A DNA stretch of 64,000 nt from Periplaneta americana (GCF_040183065.1 NC_091117.1:103822501-103886500); one strand, 5' to 3'. Positions 45,156 to 56,638 are shown, counted from the first letter of the stretch. Notes: a model not told the origin generated them from the sequence alone. Made by a program: numbers and translations.

Positions 45156-45647
45156 GGCCTAAGTAGCGTAGTCGGTATAGTCTTCTGTGCTCCAAGTTGC
45201 AGGTTCTACCCCAACCCAGCTCGATTCATTCATTCATTCATTCATTCATTCATTCATTCATTCATTCATTCATTCATTCATTCATTCATTCATTCATTCA
45301 TTCATTCATTCATTCATTCATTCATTCATTCATTCATTCATTCATTTATTTTATTCCATAGATCTTACATGAGCAATGAAGCTTTAAGATGTGGAACATG
45401 TCAACATTTTACAATATTACAATTACAATTTTTACAAATTTTTATAGTTTTACAATTTAGTAATTTTCTACAATTTTTACAATTTTGTACAGTTTTTTTA
45501 CATGGCATTTAAGTGTGTTTAAATGCGACAGGCCTCATATCAGTCGATTTACTGGCATGTAAAAGAAGTCCTGAGGGAAAAAATTCCGGCACACCGGCGA
45601 CGCTGATACAACCTCGGCAATTGCGAGCGTTGTTAAATAAACCATAA
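45156..45647 (+). mobile_element. tRNA-derived SINE, family 4, split by a LINE tail
   Basis: The head at 45156-45223 has TAGCGTAGTCGGTATAG and GGTTCTACCCC as A- and B-boxes. The body resumes at about 45501 (ATGGCATTTAAGTGTGTTTA) and ends with CACACCGGCGACGCTGATAC and GCGTTGTTAAATAAACC. The intervening 45224-45500 is a separate insertion. Confidence 0.75.
45224..45500 (-). mobile_element. LINE 3' fragment with (ATTC)n tail
   Basis: About 30 ATTC units (45224-45346) followed by TTACATGAGCAATGAAGCTT and ACAATTTTTA-type repeats, inserted inside the family-4 SINE. The tetranucleotide array is best read as an expanded 3' tail on the minus strand. Frames across it encode only HSFI repeats. Confidence 0.6.
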
Positions 45648-45762
45648 TTTTTTAATTTTAACATTTAAAATGACTGCAATACAAAAACAATGCCATTTAC
45701 AGAAGAAGGCGACGAGGCTTCTCAGACAGTTCATCCAGTACTTCATGAGCTTTTACTTCTAC

Positions 45763-45764
<2 letters not shown>

Positions 45765-45808
<44 letters not shown>
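45765..45808. repeat. (TA)n microsatellite
   Basis: About 22 units, directly abutting the 3' end of the hAT transposase fragment. Confidence 0.95.
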
Positions 45809-45809
<1 letters not shown>

Positions 45810-45810
<1 letters not shown>

Positions 45811-46168
45811 AGGCCAGTCCATTTAATCTGTCTGCTCCCATCGTGCTCCTCAAGTAAGTCTTCAAATACCGCAATGTTGAGAACGACCGTTCTGGTGTTG
45901 CTGTAGTTACAGGCAACGTGCAGAAAAGTTTCAGCATCTTGCGAGTGCAGGGAAAAATAATTTCATTGCACCTGTTCAAAGATGATATAAAATCAGTAGG
46001 TATTAGGTGAAGATTTTTCTGATCAAGGAAATTTCTTCTCCACATCTTCAATTCATTGAAGAAAGACTCTGGTGATGCATCAACATCATTGGGCCACTGA
46101 TTTACTATAGCCTCAACAGCAGTTTCTAAATCTTCATCTGATGCTCGCACTGTGTTTTTAGGCAGCAA
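45810..46168 (-). pseudogene. hAT transposase C-terminal fragment
   Basis: Reads MLPKNTVRASDEDLETAVEA, WRRNFLDQKN, then the dimerisation motif FCTLPVTTATPERSFSTLRY and RSTMGADRLNGLAL. The PVTTATPERSFS motif is typical of hAT (PRKRIR/ZMYM-like) transposases. The frame ends in a (TA)n tract that has replaced the last residues. It is the only coding part left in this element. Confidence 0.85.
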
Positions 46169-47640
46169 TGTTTGTATGGACTTTAGGATTCCCTTATGAT
46201 TTAAAAACCTGTCCTTGAGCTGACTAAAGAAATAGTCTAAGAAGAGAAGGAAAATTACAAGCCTAAAATACTCTTCATGACTCTCTGTCTTGAAGTAAGA
46301 ACGCTGTGTTTGTCTTCCTGCAGTTCTTGGAATTTAACATTTTAGCAAAGAGAATTTACGTGGAAAACTCTCTAATTCCTATGTACATTCACGAATTAAA
46401 ATTAATATTATTTTGGTTTCTTGTTTCGTATTTTTCTCAAAATTTCGGGAGGGGATATATCCCCTTAATCCCCCCCCCCCCTTGCATCCGCCCCTGTCCA
46501 CGCAGATATGCAAAAAAATGCTGGAACTAAATTGGACACCATTGTTGACGTACATACGATATACTCTAGCTCAACATAAATATCGAAATTTAAACTTATT
46601 TCAGAAAGTCTGGCACATCAACTTACTTGTTCTTTCTAAGTTATGATATCTCAGTCAAGCGTTGCCCTTGCCTGTAGAGATATCTCAACGTATTGAACTG
46701 AGTATTAATTACAACTTGTGGTCCGGGCATTTGTATAAAATAGCTAAAACACAATTATGGAAACCAATAGAAGAAGAGAGACTGGGTCTATACTGTGTTA
46801 AAAAAATGCCAGGCCCTGCTCATAAAAAGTATATTCCGGACATCAGTCACAATGTCCGATAGTTTATCACAGCATTTTATATTCAGACGAATTAGGACAA
46901 TAATTGAAAACCTTCCAACTTCCGTGATACAGAATGCAAAACACATCACAACCAAGGATATTTACTTATATTTATCGACACTACAAAATAATCCTGCTTC
47001 AATAGTGATGAAATTTCCTAATTTCAATTGGCATAGAATTTGGAAAACTTTTAAAATATCAACGATACCAACGGAATGGAAAAGCAGTGCTTACAAATGC
47101 ATAAATGACATTATATCAACTGAAGCCAAAACATTTACTCATAATGTTAGTCATTCTCCTCTGTGTACAAGGTATGGAAACATAGACACCTTACACCATA
47201 AACTGACTATTTGTGTACCAAATTTGTGGACATGGATATACAGTACCATTCAAGATGCAACGAAAATAGACAACCCGAATGATGTAAAACGAATGGTACT
47301 CTTCTTAGATATTCCTCCACACCGTAATAGAAGTTACATTATTTGGCTCAGTATGGATATCTGAACCATGTTACAACTACACAACAGCCCACATTATCAG
47401 GGCTACAACTGATGTTAATTCTGCAAAAATAATTGTGAAGAAGAAAGAACAAAATGCTTAGTCCATGGACAGAAGAACATCATACTTTGTATAACAAAAT
47501 ATAATATATAAATACAGTGTCCCCCCCCCCTAAAAAAACTCACAAGTGATAACCGGCAGGGTACTGCTTGTGGGGCAGCTTGCCTGGAGGTATGGGACAG
47601 AGTGGGGATCCCTTCCTCACCGTTGTGCACATCGCCGATT

Positions 47641-48048
47641 AGATACATACCTATACATTTAGGAAACAGAAGAAAAGAAAAGGAGACGGAAAGAAAACAG
47701 GGGATTTTAAATCAATGACATTAGAGGAAAAACGGCCTGTGAACGGGAGAAAAAAAAAGTATTGTTTATTGTTGACATTGACCTTATAATAATAAGAAAA
47801 AAATAATGATAATGATAATAATTAAATAATAGCTTTGATGAGCAGTTAAGGGGTGATGAGGAGGCCACAAAAAAAATCGACTGTGTTGTGTAGATCATGA
47901 GGAATGGGGGATGGAGCTTGCAGTTACTGTTACTCTTTGCCTCAACATGTAACAGTCACAAATATTGCACAAAATAAGTGTTCATGTTTATATATAATAT
48001 ATACAGTTCATTTCTAGTATGCAAAAGAATTGTCTACCATTACATCTT
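47641..48048. other. Unassigned interval after the LINE
   Basis: Purine-rich then AT-rich sequence. Nothing recognised. Confidence 0.5.
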
Positions 48049-48336
48049 TCAATTTAAATTATCCTCTGCATGTTTTAATAATCTAAAATAATAATTTGAT
48101 TTTCTATGTCTCATTTTGATGCTGAATTCCTGTCTTGACTGTAGTTTAATATTTTTGATGTGTTTTTTGCTGTTACGGCTTTTTTTAAGAAACCGATTTC
48201 TATCTGCCCTTATATATTTTTTTTTGCACAATTTGTAAAATGTAGTGTTTTTTCCTTTAGTAAGAAAATATTCCTTTCCGAACTTCTCTGTAAGTTCGTT
48301 CAGAAAAAAACGCTTGGTGCATTTAATTTTCGACAT
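48049..48336 (-). pseudogene. hAT N-terminal fragment (CGGBP1/BED-like)
   Basis: A 95-residue frame, MSKIKCTKRFFLNELTEKFG, then TFYKLCKKKYIRADRNRF and SKKHIKNIKLQSRQE. This follows the layout of the N-terminal BED-type head of CGGBP1-like hAT proteins, but one Cys of the finger is replaced and the rest of the protein is absent. A different sublineage from the copies at 2-9 kb. Confidence 0.5.
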
Positions 48337-48384
48337 ATTCCTCAGTACTATGAATTTAAAAACAGCTAAATTAATACTATAAAG

Positions 48385-48488
<104 letters not shown>

Positions 48489-48596
48489 ATATAGTCTACT
48501 TATATAGCCACAGAATCTAAAGTACTTATGATGATCGCAGGGACTCACGTCAAGCAGCAATAAGAAAGACGGTAATATACTTTGTTGTGTTGTCCA

Positions 48597-48703
48597 AACC
48601 TGTGGAGTAACGGTCAGCGCGTCTGGCCGCGAAACCAGGTTGGGTTCGAATCCCGGTCGGGGCAATAACCTAGATGTTGATACAGCGTCGTAAAATAATC
48701 CAA
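48597..48703 (+). mobile_element. tRNA-derived SINE, family 3, internally deleted
   Basis: The head GGAGTAACGGTCAGCGCGTC and B-box GGGTTCGAATCCCGG are followed directly by the 3' end GATACAGCGTCGTAAAATAA, so the body is missing. Similar flanks (ATATACTTTGTTG and ATATACACTTTGTTA) suggest a target duplication. Confidence 0.75.
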
Positions 48704-49268
48704 TAAAAATATATATACACTTTGTTACGAAACCAACTGTACTCTCACAGTGCCACCGCACCCCCCCCCACAAGTCATGACGTCATTTATACTCCGTGCG
48801 TTCCAAACTTCAATCTGGTGACTCGGTGACCCTAGACGGAGGACTGATAATCACTGATTATACAGAGTGAAGTGAAAAAACCCTGCAGGGTGAGAGGGAC
48901 GGTAGGGTACACTTAAATGAATAGAAAACCATATTATGTTTTGTGATTAAATGCACGGTTAATTAGAAAATTAAGTTGAAAGTTTCAACAGTCTGGCAAC
49001 ATCGCCGCTAATACAGTTGTCTGTCTTCTCCTAATAAAGATGTAAGAGGTCAATGAACTCAGATGTCTCTGTACGGAGCATCCCTCTCTCGCTAGTAGTT
49101 CCAAACTCAAATCTGACTGGACAAAAGGTATAAATGTTTGAGCTTCAAAACAATATAAATACTATAATCCTAAATAGTCGTGTATCTACGATTCATATTC
49201 AGTTTTCCATAAAAATAATTGTGGTCTGCGCAGGAGCAGGTAGATGTCAAGTGTTCAGCACAGACATA
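48704..49268. other. Unassigned interval
   Basis: No gene or repeat family recognised apart from a short C run near 48763. Confidence 0.5.
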
Positions 49269-49481
49269 CCGTAAAGTGGGGTGACTTTGAACGCTGAGGT
49301 GACTTTGAACAGTAATTTAGCGCATTTATAAATTAATTGCTGTACCCAATTGCGAAAAAACTGTTTAAATTGTCAATAAATTAGTTCAGTTTCTTCGCAA
49401 TTGGGTACAGCATTTAATTTAGAAAGGCGCTAAATTACTGTTCAAAGTCACCTCGGCGTTCAAAGTCACCCCACTTTACGG
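49269..49481. mobile_element. Hairpin MITE, 213 bp, TA target duplication
   Basis: Almost entirely palindromic: about 90-base arms starting CCGTAAAGTGGGGTGACTTT with only a few mismatches, separated by a loop of about 30 bases. TA at 49267-49268 and 49482-49483. Each arm has two GTGACTTTGAAC units about 18 bases apart, like the repeated boxes at pogo ends elsewhere in the window. Confidence 0.9.
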
Positions 49482-51898
49482 TACTGTTCTCGTTAGCATC
49501 GCCCGGCAAGTTACCTTAGGAACATCGATGTCTGAAGATATAATATATTGCCAATCCCCTTCGAGTTTCGATGAATAAAACTACAATTATTTCCCTACAT
49601 TTTTAGTGCATTTTCGAACTTTAACATTGTGTTATTTAGTTATAATACTCATTAATACACAGAAAAGTGTTCCATGAATATTTTAAAAATTTATTTGCTG
49701 TAGCAGGCCCGCAAAAGCAAAGGCCACAAAAGACCATTGTCAAAGCAGGTTCAGCATTTACATTAGTCATTTAGGTATGTAATTATAAAGGTTTTATAAC
49801 CAACTTCAACCACCTTCTCCTTTTATTTATATTTTAGTGATGGTGGACGGAATTCTAAGAAGAAAACTAGTTGACATTTCGTGAAAAGAAAATAATATTT
49901 TAAGAGTGTGTTTGAGTATGTATTAATTAAAATGGTTTAGGAGATTCTGAGGGACATGATCGTAAATTAGTGCAGAAAAAATTGCTGAATTCTGAATGAA
50001 ACTTAAAGAGCAATGGACTAATTGCCTCTATGTATTATAAAATTTTCTTAAGGAAATACAAGGAATAGTTAAGTGTTAAAATGACTTTTTTAAAAAATAG
50101 ACTGTGTCTAGCAACGAAAAAACAAAGTTCGTCCACAAAAGCCGTTTCATGAATGTGCTGAGAAAAGGAAGCTGAAGCCATTGGTGGAAACACACTTGGT
50201 AGATGAGATTGCTTTTATCGCATAAATGGATTTGAGATCAACAGGCAGGCCTGATGCAGCAGAAATGGTAAAGCAAGTGTTAAGTTTTTACTCAGAAAGA
50301 GCCACGAAAATGAATGAAAGAAAAGAAAACAAGATCGTTTACGTAAAGAAATGGGACTTCTTGTCGACATTTCCAAACCAGAATTTGGTACGGCTAACGA
50401 CGGGATTAGCGCGTGGAGGTTCTTCAGGTTTGGCATCAGAAACTACTGGCGTAGATGAAGGCTTAATTCGGTGATTTGGAACCATCTTTGAAACCAGTGG
50501 TCGTCATTTCGTAACTCGCGAATCAACCCCTTAATATACAACCAGGGCGGAGGGGTAAGGCATGATTTCCCTCCCCTTAGCCAACACTTGTTCATTCAAC
50601 GTTAAGCAATATGGATATCCTCCTCTCCTACATTCCCCTTTGCTGTGTATTGCGGGCTGCATTTTATATGACGTATTCTTTGCCGACCACTGCTTAAAAC
50701 AATCATCAGTGGGTACAGCATTAATATTGGAGAGTTTGAAAAAATACTGTTTGGACACTGTAGAATTATACATCAGAAATATAAGTGATATTATATGCCG
50801 CAAAGTGTGCATAAAATACTTATCCATAGTGCGCAGTTGATAAAGGAAGCCATACTTCTGTTGGGATGATGTCCGAGGAACCCCAAGAATTCCGATATAA
50901 AGATTACAAGAATTTCAGGGAATAAGCTTATCACGCCCGCAAGTTTTGTAGAGCCGATACGACGATGGATTTGATGGAATTTGCTCTGGCCGATGGTAAG
51001 CAGTCTTCGTATCTAACCGCAAAAGAGTAGAAAAAGTGTATCTTCTGTTGTAGATCTACTGAGACTGCTCCAGGATCACGATGGTGATGATGGTGATGAT
51101 GATGATGATGATGATTATGTTTGAAAATTAATAGAGTTACAATTCTCTAAAATATTTGTAAATATTTCAAATGTAGGTTTATTTAATCAGAGTTAGTGGT
51201 TTTGTTAAAATTGCATTAATATGTAGGCTATTTTATTAAAAAATTAAATGATATTTGATTCAATATGTACGACTGTTGTGTATTTTTAGCACCTTTCACA
51301 CAGTAAAATTAAATAGAAGTATATAATGCATTTGTCATTTCGTTCCAATCCCTGCGAAAATCAATTTTGTAAAATTATTGTAATTCTTTAAAATCCAACT
51401 CCTGTGAAAGGGTGGTTTATTTTATCCAATCGTAATCAGAGTTTACATGCAAATGCAAAATGCCAATTGTAACTTGCATACAACATTTTATAAAAATCTG
51501 GTAGAAACTAGGAAAGTTATTAATTTTGTCCTGCTAGATTTGTATTTGGAACCACTGTGCGACGTTGCAATCTGCTCGCATCATTCAGTGGCTTGAAATT
51601 GATGGCTTTTAAATTAAATTTACATGAAAATCGCCCAATTTAATGAAATACACCACATTCTTTATTAGATTTTCTATCGATATGGACAAAAATCACGATC
51701 CTACTCGCAATAGTTACCGAATAATAGGGTATTAAACATTTGTTAAAAAAAAAATTCTGAGAAAACTATGAACTTTCCACCAATATAGTATTGCACTTTT
51801 TTGTTGCATACAACATGAGCTATTCGCTCTGAAAATCTCCTGGGGTATTTTACTTCCACCCTTTATTACTCTCAGTTTAGTTCTTCTAACACTTTGTA
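49482..51898. other. Mostly unassigned; (GAT)n tract
   Basis: A short frame at 50226-50474 (RPDAAEMVKQVLSFYSERAT) looks protein-like but I do not recognise it. A (GAT)n tract lies at 51079-51115. Otherwise AT-rich with no features. Confidence 0.4.
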
Positions 51899-52154
51899 CA
51901 GTGCGTGGCGTAAGTCTCTCCGTAGCGAGGGCGATGCGCTAGCACTCACAGTTATAATCAGTTACATTGGCAATGAATTTCGCTAAACTTAGCGACGTAT
52001 ATACGCGTACTAAATTAAATTACATTAAGCTAGATTAAATTGCTGCTCTAGGTCAAGGCCCACACCGCTGCTTCTTCGCCTTATCTTAGTGCGCCAACTT
52101 AAGCTCTCCCACGCGCCTCTGAGTTTACTGCGGAGAGACTTTTGCCACGCACTG
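51899..52154. mobile_element. MITE, about 256 bp
   Basis: The ends CAGTGCGTGGCGTAAGTCTC and (inward) CAGTGCGTGGCAAAAGTCTC are inverted repeats, 25 of 28 matching. TA precedes the left end, but TG follows the right end, so the target duplication is imperfect. It lies in the intron 264 bases from the bHLH exon donor. Confidence 0.65.
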
Positions 52155-52417
52155 TGTTATCATACACAGTAGGCTACAATTACCAATAGTATATAACGAA
52201 TATTATCTAACGAATACATTACTGAATAAATACATTAAGATGTAACTTAAGTAGCATACATTGCGAACACGCACATTTTATATAAATAAATATACGCAAG
52301 ACATACACAAGAAAAGCTGGACCACTTTGAAAGGTAAACTTCCACACGAAACCTCATATAAAATAGCAGAAAATGCATTGCAGCCTATACATAGTACATT
52401 GAACGAACTATACATAC

Positions 52418-52548
52418 CTGCAAGCAGTTGGGTGCCCAGGTGGGAGATATAGCTGGATGCAAGTCTCAGGGTCTCTATCTTGGACAACTTGCGATCTGCA
52501 GGCTCTGTGGGGATTAGCGTCCGTAACATCGTGAAGGCGGAATTGACA
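52418..52548 (-). CDS. TCF15/SCX-like: bHLH transcription factor (TCF15/paraxis-scleraxis family), bHLH exon
   Basis: The minus-strand exon lies between an acceptor (GGTGCCCACAG) and a donor (G-GTATGTATA). It is 131 nt: one base, 43 codons, then one base. It encodes helix 1 to helix 2 of a b[23 protein letters not shown], then [20 protein letters not shown] and LLA. The [20 protein letters not shown] string is characteristic of TCF15 and scleraxis and separates them from Twist, Hand or MyoD relatives. The basic DNA-binding region is not in this exon; the split codon before VNSAF means it lies on an upstream exon not seen in this window. These nuclear factors bind E-boxes as heterodimers with E-proteins and act in mesoderm and muscle attachment. 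GC content is far above the flanks. Confidence 0.95.
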
Positions 52549-52729
52549 CTGTGGGCACCAAAATGAGTATAAAGAAGAGGTCGCGCTTATTGTAACGCAA
52601 CTTCACACACCAAATACTGTATAAACAAACAAAACACTCTTAACAGTTCACTTTACTGCATTCCTTAGTTCATCCTCTTATTGTCAGCATATTCTATAAC
52701 ATCAAAACCACCACCACTACAACACAACT

Positions 52730-52905
52730 ACTATCTAAGGCTCTATAACTACTGAGTGTAATCGTCCGCCATTTTGATTCTTTCGTTGCCGTTCGCAGCA
52801 ACCACACGAGAACGATATTTACCGCACCGTTAAACATTATCATGTCGTAGCTCCTATGAGAGTCAGTCAATCGCGCTGTAATTTCTAGGATTATTAGATA
52901 AATAT
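52730..52905. repeat. Dispersed foldback-type repeat, partial copy
   Basis: Shares TCGTCCGCCATTTTGATTCT and CACCGTTAAACATTATCATG with the repeats at 2552-2945 and 55190-55612. It is shorter and rearranged. Confidence 0.6.
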
Positions 52906-55021
52906 CTAAGGAAAGCATAGGAAAAATCGAAATCAATATCTTTTTTGGAAAGTAAGAAAAAATACTAACTTCGAAGTGACCTGTTCAAAATAGACATTGA
53001 CACCCACAAAAGTTGATACCGGTAAGCAATAAATTTTTTATTTTTCACTTTAGATGAGGTGTCAAAGCGAGCGAAATGTTTAGAAAAAATGGAAATTACT
53101 TTTAAAAGTGGCTGCTACTCAAAATGTTTACTAGTTTCCGAGTTACGACGAGTTAAACAAAGAAGCGTTTTTGCTTCGCGGAAGACTGAAGACTCAATTT
53201 TCGTCTGTTAAAGGAGAAAGGACGGTTGCTTCTTACAGAAATCTTCGCGTTGTTTTCAGTGTTTATAAAATCGTGGTCTGAGAGAGGCAAGGTTCTATTG
53301 AACATTTTTGGTGAAAACGAGTTTCTTTTATCGAAATGAATTATACTTCTCATGTATCTTTAACACACAGAATAATAGTAATATTCGTTATTTTTTGCTT
53401 CTATTACTATTTTGCCAGATTTTTCACGTTATTTGAGAAATACTAGGTTCCAGTTCAATCTTTATTTCATGGGCAAGGTGCACAACAATACAAATTCTAA
53501 TTCCGCGCTCTTTTAGGTGGATTTTATTAAAATTGCATAATATCTAAAGCCTTATTCTCGGCATTTCATACATTGAAAGTATGACCAAGTTATTGCTATT
53601 TAGTATGTAATATGAGTATATTATTGTGTTTACCTCAAAGTTTATGGCGACCCAGGATAAATCTCGGACTAAAACTTTTAGTGCATATATTGCACTGTAA
53701 GCTAATAAACGCATTCATATTTCCATACTTCTACTGCATATAAACCCCCACAGAAATAAATATATTTCTATCTTTTTTCTGAGCTCAAGACTAAATAATA
53801 TGAATGATATTACAGTTTCTTCAGAAGCATTGAGACATTGTTTGGCTGCGAATGGTTCTCATTTTGAGTATCTGTTGTAAAGTTTGGTCAGTGATATTGT
53901 TTTGTTTAGTTTATGATCTTCTCAACATGATTTTACATAGGCATACTTATTTGTCTCAAGTTGGAAATCCACGAAACAAGTTTAATAAATAGTTAAAATA
54001 CATGAAATGCGTGAATGGGTAAAATTTCTACACATTCAGATGTAAAATTTAATAGAGATTCGGAATATATCAATCTTAATGTGGGGAGTCATTAAAAATA
54101 AAGTTTACTGTCACACCCTGTATGTCTGAATAGCTAACTTTTTCCGAACACTGGTATCATATTGTATGGTTTATCTCCAATAGCTTTTAGTATAAAACCT
54201 TTTGTATGAAATTAAAATTTAAGAAGTTATGAGTAATATTCCATACTTTTTAACACTCTGTATAATTTACATATTCACACAAAAATTTCGGTCTTCCAAT
54301 CAAGTGCTGAGACATAATTTATAAATCGTTTAAGAATTAATTACTGTATATTTTCCCCTCTTAAAATTACGCTTTCATAACTTGAAGGGTTGTACACTGT
54401 GCTAAGTCTTTCGCTTCGCGCTAGCTAATATCTAATTGTTTGGATAGTCAGATGACGTGGGAGATTAAGCAGTCTTCAGTTTCTAGGGGACATGGCCCTT
54501 TCGATAGTACCTAATTCTGAATCGTCCGAAATGGTAAGTGTCTGAATACTGTCGAAAGCCAAGTCGAGAAAACCTAAAACAATATCAAGTGCAGTACAAT
54601 TTATATTTGTTTTTGGCTACCGGTTAACACTAGTGGATGGGACTAATTTAATAAGCCAGACAAGTGTTAAATCTATTACGATAGTTCTAATTTAAGGAGA
54701 GGAAGATCGGGAAAAACAACGAAAAGGAGATGAAGAAAAAATTATTGTGGAACTAAATTGTTCATAGAAATCCTAAGCCACACATACAGTATTATGTTCA
54801 ACACAATCCCCACAGAATTTGCTGCAGATTGAATGCTGACCCTTCAAGTGAGTAGCTACTAGTTTATTTTACTGTAATGCGGTTGGTCACCAATAATGTA
54901 CAGTGCACGTGCAACACAAGGTGCGTTAAAGCTGTTGAGTTTTCACATTAAACAGTAAATTCATTCTGTACTACGCACCAACTTATATGGGCCAATGGTG
55001 CCCAAGCCCACCAAAAATTTA
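52906..55021. other. Intronic stretch without recognisable features
   Basis: AT-rich, short chance frames only. The frame at 53153-53353 has no motif I know. If the missing upstream exon were here I would expect a GC-rich basic-region sequence, which I do not see. Confidence 0.5.
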
Positions 55022-55022
55022 C

Positions 55023-55076
<54 letters not shown>
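55022..55076. repeat. (ATT)n microsatellite
   Basis: About 18 units. The adjoining sequence GGTGCCCAAGCCCACC was not identified. Confidence 0.95.
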
Positions 55077-55189
55077 CTGTTGTAATACGTCAGATACGTG
55101 ATGGATTGGTTATTGAAATCAATATATAACAGATCTTTTAAAACGAGTAAGGATGCATTATTGGTGTGGACTTCATTCGTCTCTCTTAC

Positions 55190-55612
55190 CACTAATAGGG
55201 TACTAAAGTCCCGTCGCCCTAATTTCCGGCAGCCAATCACGCTACATTTAAACGTGTGCGTGTTCTGATTCGCTGATGAAGACGTCATGAATTTCCTAAG
55301 GCTGGATAAATACTTAATATAATCGCCCGCCATTTTGGCTCTTTCGTTGGCGTTCGCAGAAAGCACATGAGGATGCTATTTGCCGCTCAATTATTTGCTG
55401 AATTACAGTGCGTTTGATTTATTATAATAGGAGCTACGACATGATAATGTTTAACGGTGTGGCAAATAGATCCCTCGTCTGGTAGCTCGGCAACGAAAGA
55501 ACAAAAATGGCGAACGATACTACCTACCTAGACTTTATAGATCCGTGACTTCCTAAGACGTAAGCAAAGAGAGGGAGTCACGCCGGGAATAACAGCGTCG
55601 CGACTATAGGTA
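55190..55612. repeat. Dispersed foldback-type repeat, inverted copy
   Basis: Reverse complement of 2552-2945 over about 400 bp. Shared landmarks include CGCCCGCCATTTTGGCTCTT, ACAGTGCGTTTGATTTATTA and AGGGAGTCACGCCGGGAATA. The copies differ by small indels. Confidence 0.7.
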
Positions 55613-55992
55613 AGAATAGTGTTGAAAAGTTGGACTTTGAAGATGTAAGTATGTGACAAATTTGTAGGCGATGTGTAGTCAGGAGAAACATTTGCGACAC
55701 GCTGTGCTACATAATGGTGAGACCACGTACTATTATTTATTTTTATTTTCGAAAGAAGTCAAGTTAAAAAAATGTTAACATGATTATAACGTTCTATTTA
55801 ATTACTATAACTGAGTAATTATGCAGAACAGCTACGCACAAAATATTGCGGAGATTTTTTGTTTATAGTTACTATTGTGAGAAAGAAATTTTTACTTGTT
55901 GGTCGAAATTGATATTCACAGAAAATATTTTTAAAATATTACCCACAAGTAGCCTAAATGGAACTTACTATAGTAACCACATACAGTACATT
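55613..55992. other. Unassigned interval
   Basis: Nothing recognised before the hAT element that starts at 55993. Confidence 0.5.
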
Positions 55993-56638
55993 TAGAGTTG
56001 CCAACTTTTTTTGAAGAAAATATGGGAGACTAAGGAATCGACAAAATTTCACATAGAAAATAGACGAATTATTCAGTTCAGTTACTAAAAAACAACTTTA
56101 TCCTACACTTCGGCAATTAGGCTTAAATTAAAACTATTTTGAGACAGATTTTGTCTCGCGTAATAGTTGAAGTCGACTGCAGTTTTCAGTTCTGATTTGA
56201 TTAAATGTGTCGTGCACATGTTTCGAACATCTGTACAATTATTGTTCATGAAATGAAACACCCTCTTTGTATGAGCATTTTTTTCTCTCTCTCTTGTACG
56301 GAGGATTACACTGCAGCTACAACAAAACTAGTCAGTTTTTCAAGATTTATAACATTAACATTGTTTGATTTTAAACGTGTAAGCACTAAAACCCATTTCT
56401 GGCAAGCATTACTTTCTATAAACGCTGTACATTTTAATGCATCTCTTGAACAACAAAATTCATCATATAAATCATCATTCACGGCAAAATCAAATGATTA
56501 GAATAAAAAAAAATACATTACGCAAAAATAAGGCAGAAAAATGTTCAAAGAGAAGAATAATACGGGATCTGGGAGACTGTTAAAAATTAGGGGCAAATAC
56601 GGGAGATCCCGGGAAATACGGGAGAGTTGGCAACCCTA
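55993..56638 (-). mobile_element. hAT element, 646 bp, internally deleted
   Basis: The ends TAGAGTTGCCAAC and (inward) TAGGGTTGCCAAC match except for one base. Flanks AGTACATT (55985-55992) and AGTACGCT (56639-56646) agree at six of eight positions. The right subterminal part has three TACGGGAGA-like units. It encodes only the transposase C-terminus. Confidence 0.75.
56110..56510 (-). pseudogene. hAT transposase C-terminal relic
   Basis: The minus strand reads LYDEFCCSRDALKCTAFIES, ACQKWVLVL, then LEKLTSFVVAAV, and after breaks TDVRNMCTTHLIKSELKT. This corresponds to the end of a hAT dimerisation region in which a SNAFVER-type motif is expected; that motif is garbled here. One stop and at least one shift. 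Confidence 0.55.

Larger units (their letters stand above)
45037..46496 (-). mobile_element. hAT element, 1460 bp, inserted in LINE ORF2
   Basis: The ends CAGGGGCGGACGCAGGA and (inward) CAGGGGCGGATGCAAGG form the inverted repeat. The 8-bp flanks TCCATGCA (45029-45036) and TCCACGCA (46497-46504) are a target duplication with one change. The interior has a transposase C-terminal fragment on the minus strand, a SINE at 45156-45647 and a (TA)n tract. The rest of the transposase is deleted. Confidence 0.9.
42749..47364 (+). pseudogene. LINE ORF2: endonuclease and reverse transcriptase, broken
   Basis: The endonuclease begins YATLNINCLRSLPKQQLLRS (42815) and continues after a shift with MLILGGDFNNVLNAKDQLGA (43166), then SDHHCLIVKMEVN (43422), the catalytic SDH. 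The RT at 43387-45036 is one long open frame: PKKMTPTIIKDFRPITLLNA, AALLSLDFQGAFDNMHHQYM (motif A Asp), AVRQGCPLSMLLYSLCSEPL (motif B) and IAYADDIVI (YADD, motif C). After the hAT insertion the C-terminal part resumes at 46505 (LNLFQKVWHINLLVLSKL) and runs through LWKPIEEERLGLYCVKK and FNWHRIWKTFKISTIPTEWK to 47364. Breaks at about 43160, 43280, 46640 and 46800. Confidence 0.85.
41200..47640 (+). mobile_element. Tx1/L1-like LINE, nearly full length, split by hAT
   Basis: Two-ORF non-LTR retrotransposon: ORF1 with an RRM-like core and zinc knuckle, and ORF2 with an apurinic-type endonuclease, reverse transcriptase and long C-terminal region. A hAT element (45037-46496) interrupts ORF2 just after the RT domain. 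Without it the LINE is about 5 kb. Several frameshifts make it inactive. The end near 47640 is marked by a switch to purine-rich sequence; no target duplication was identified. Confidence 0.8.

Noticed and set aside
45126-45512. Frame encoding HSFI repeats
   Set aside because: Translation of an (ATTC)n array inside a SINE.
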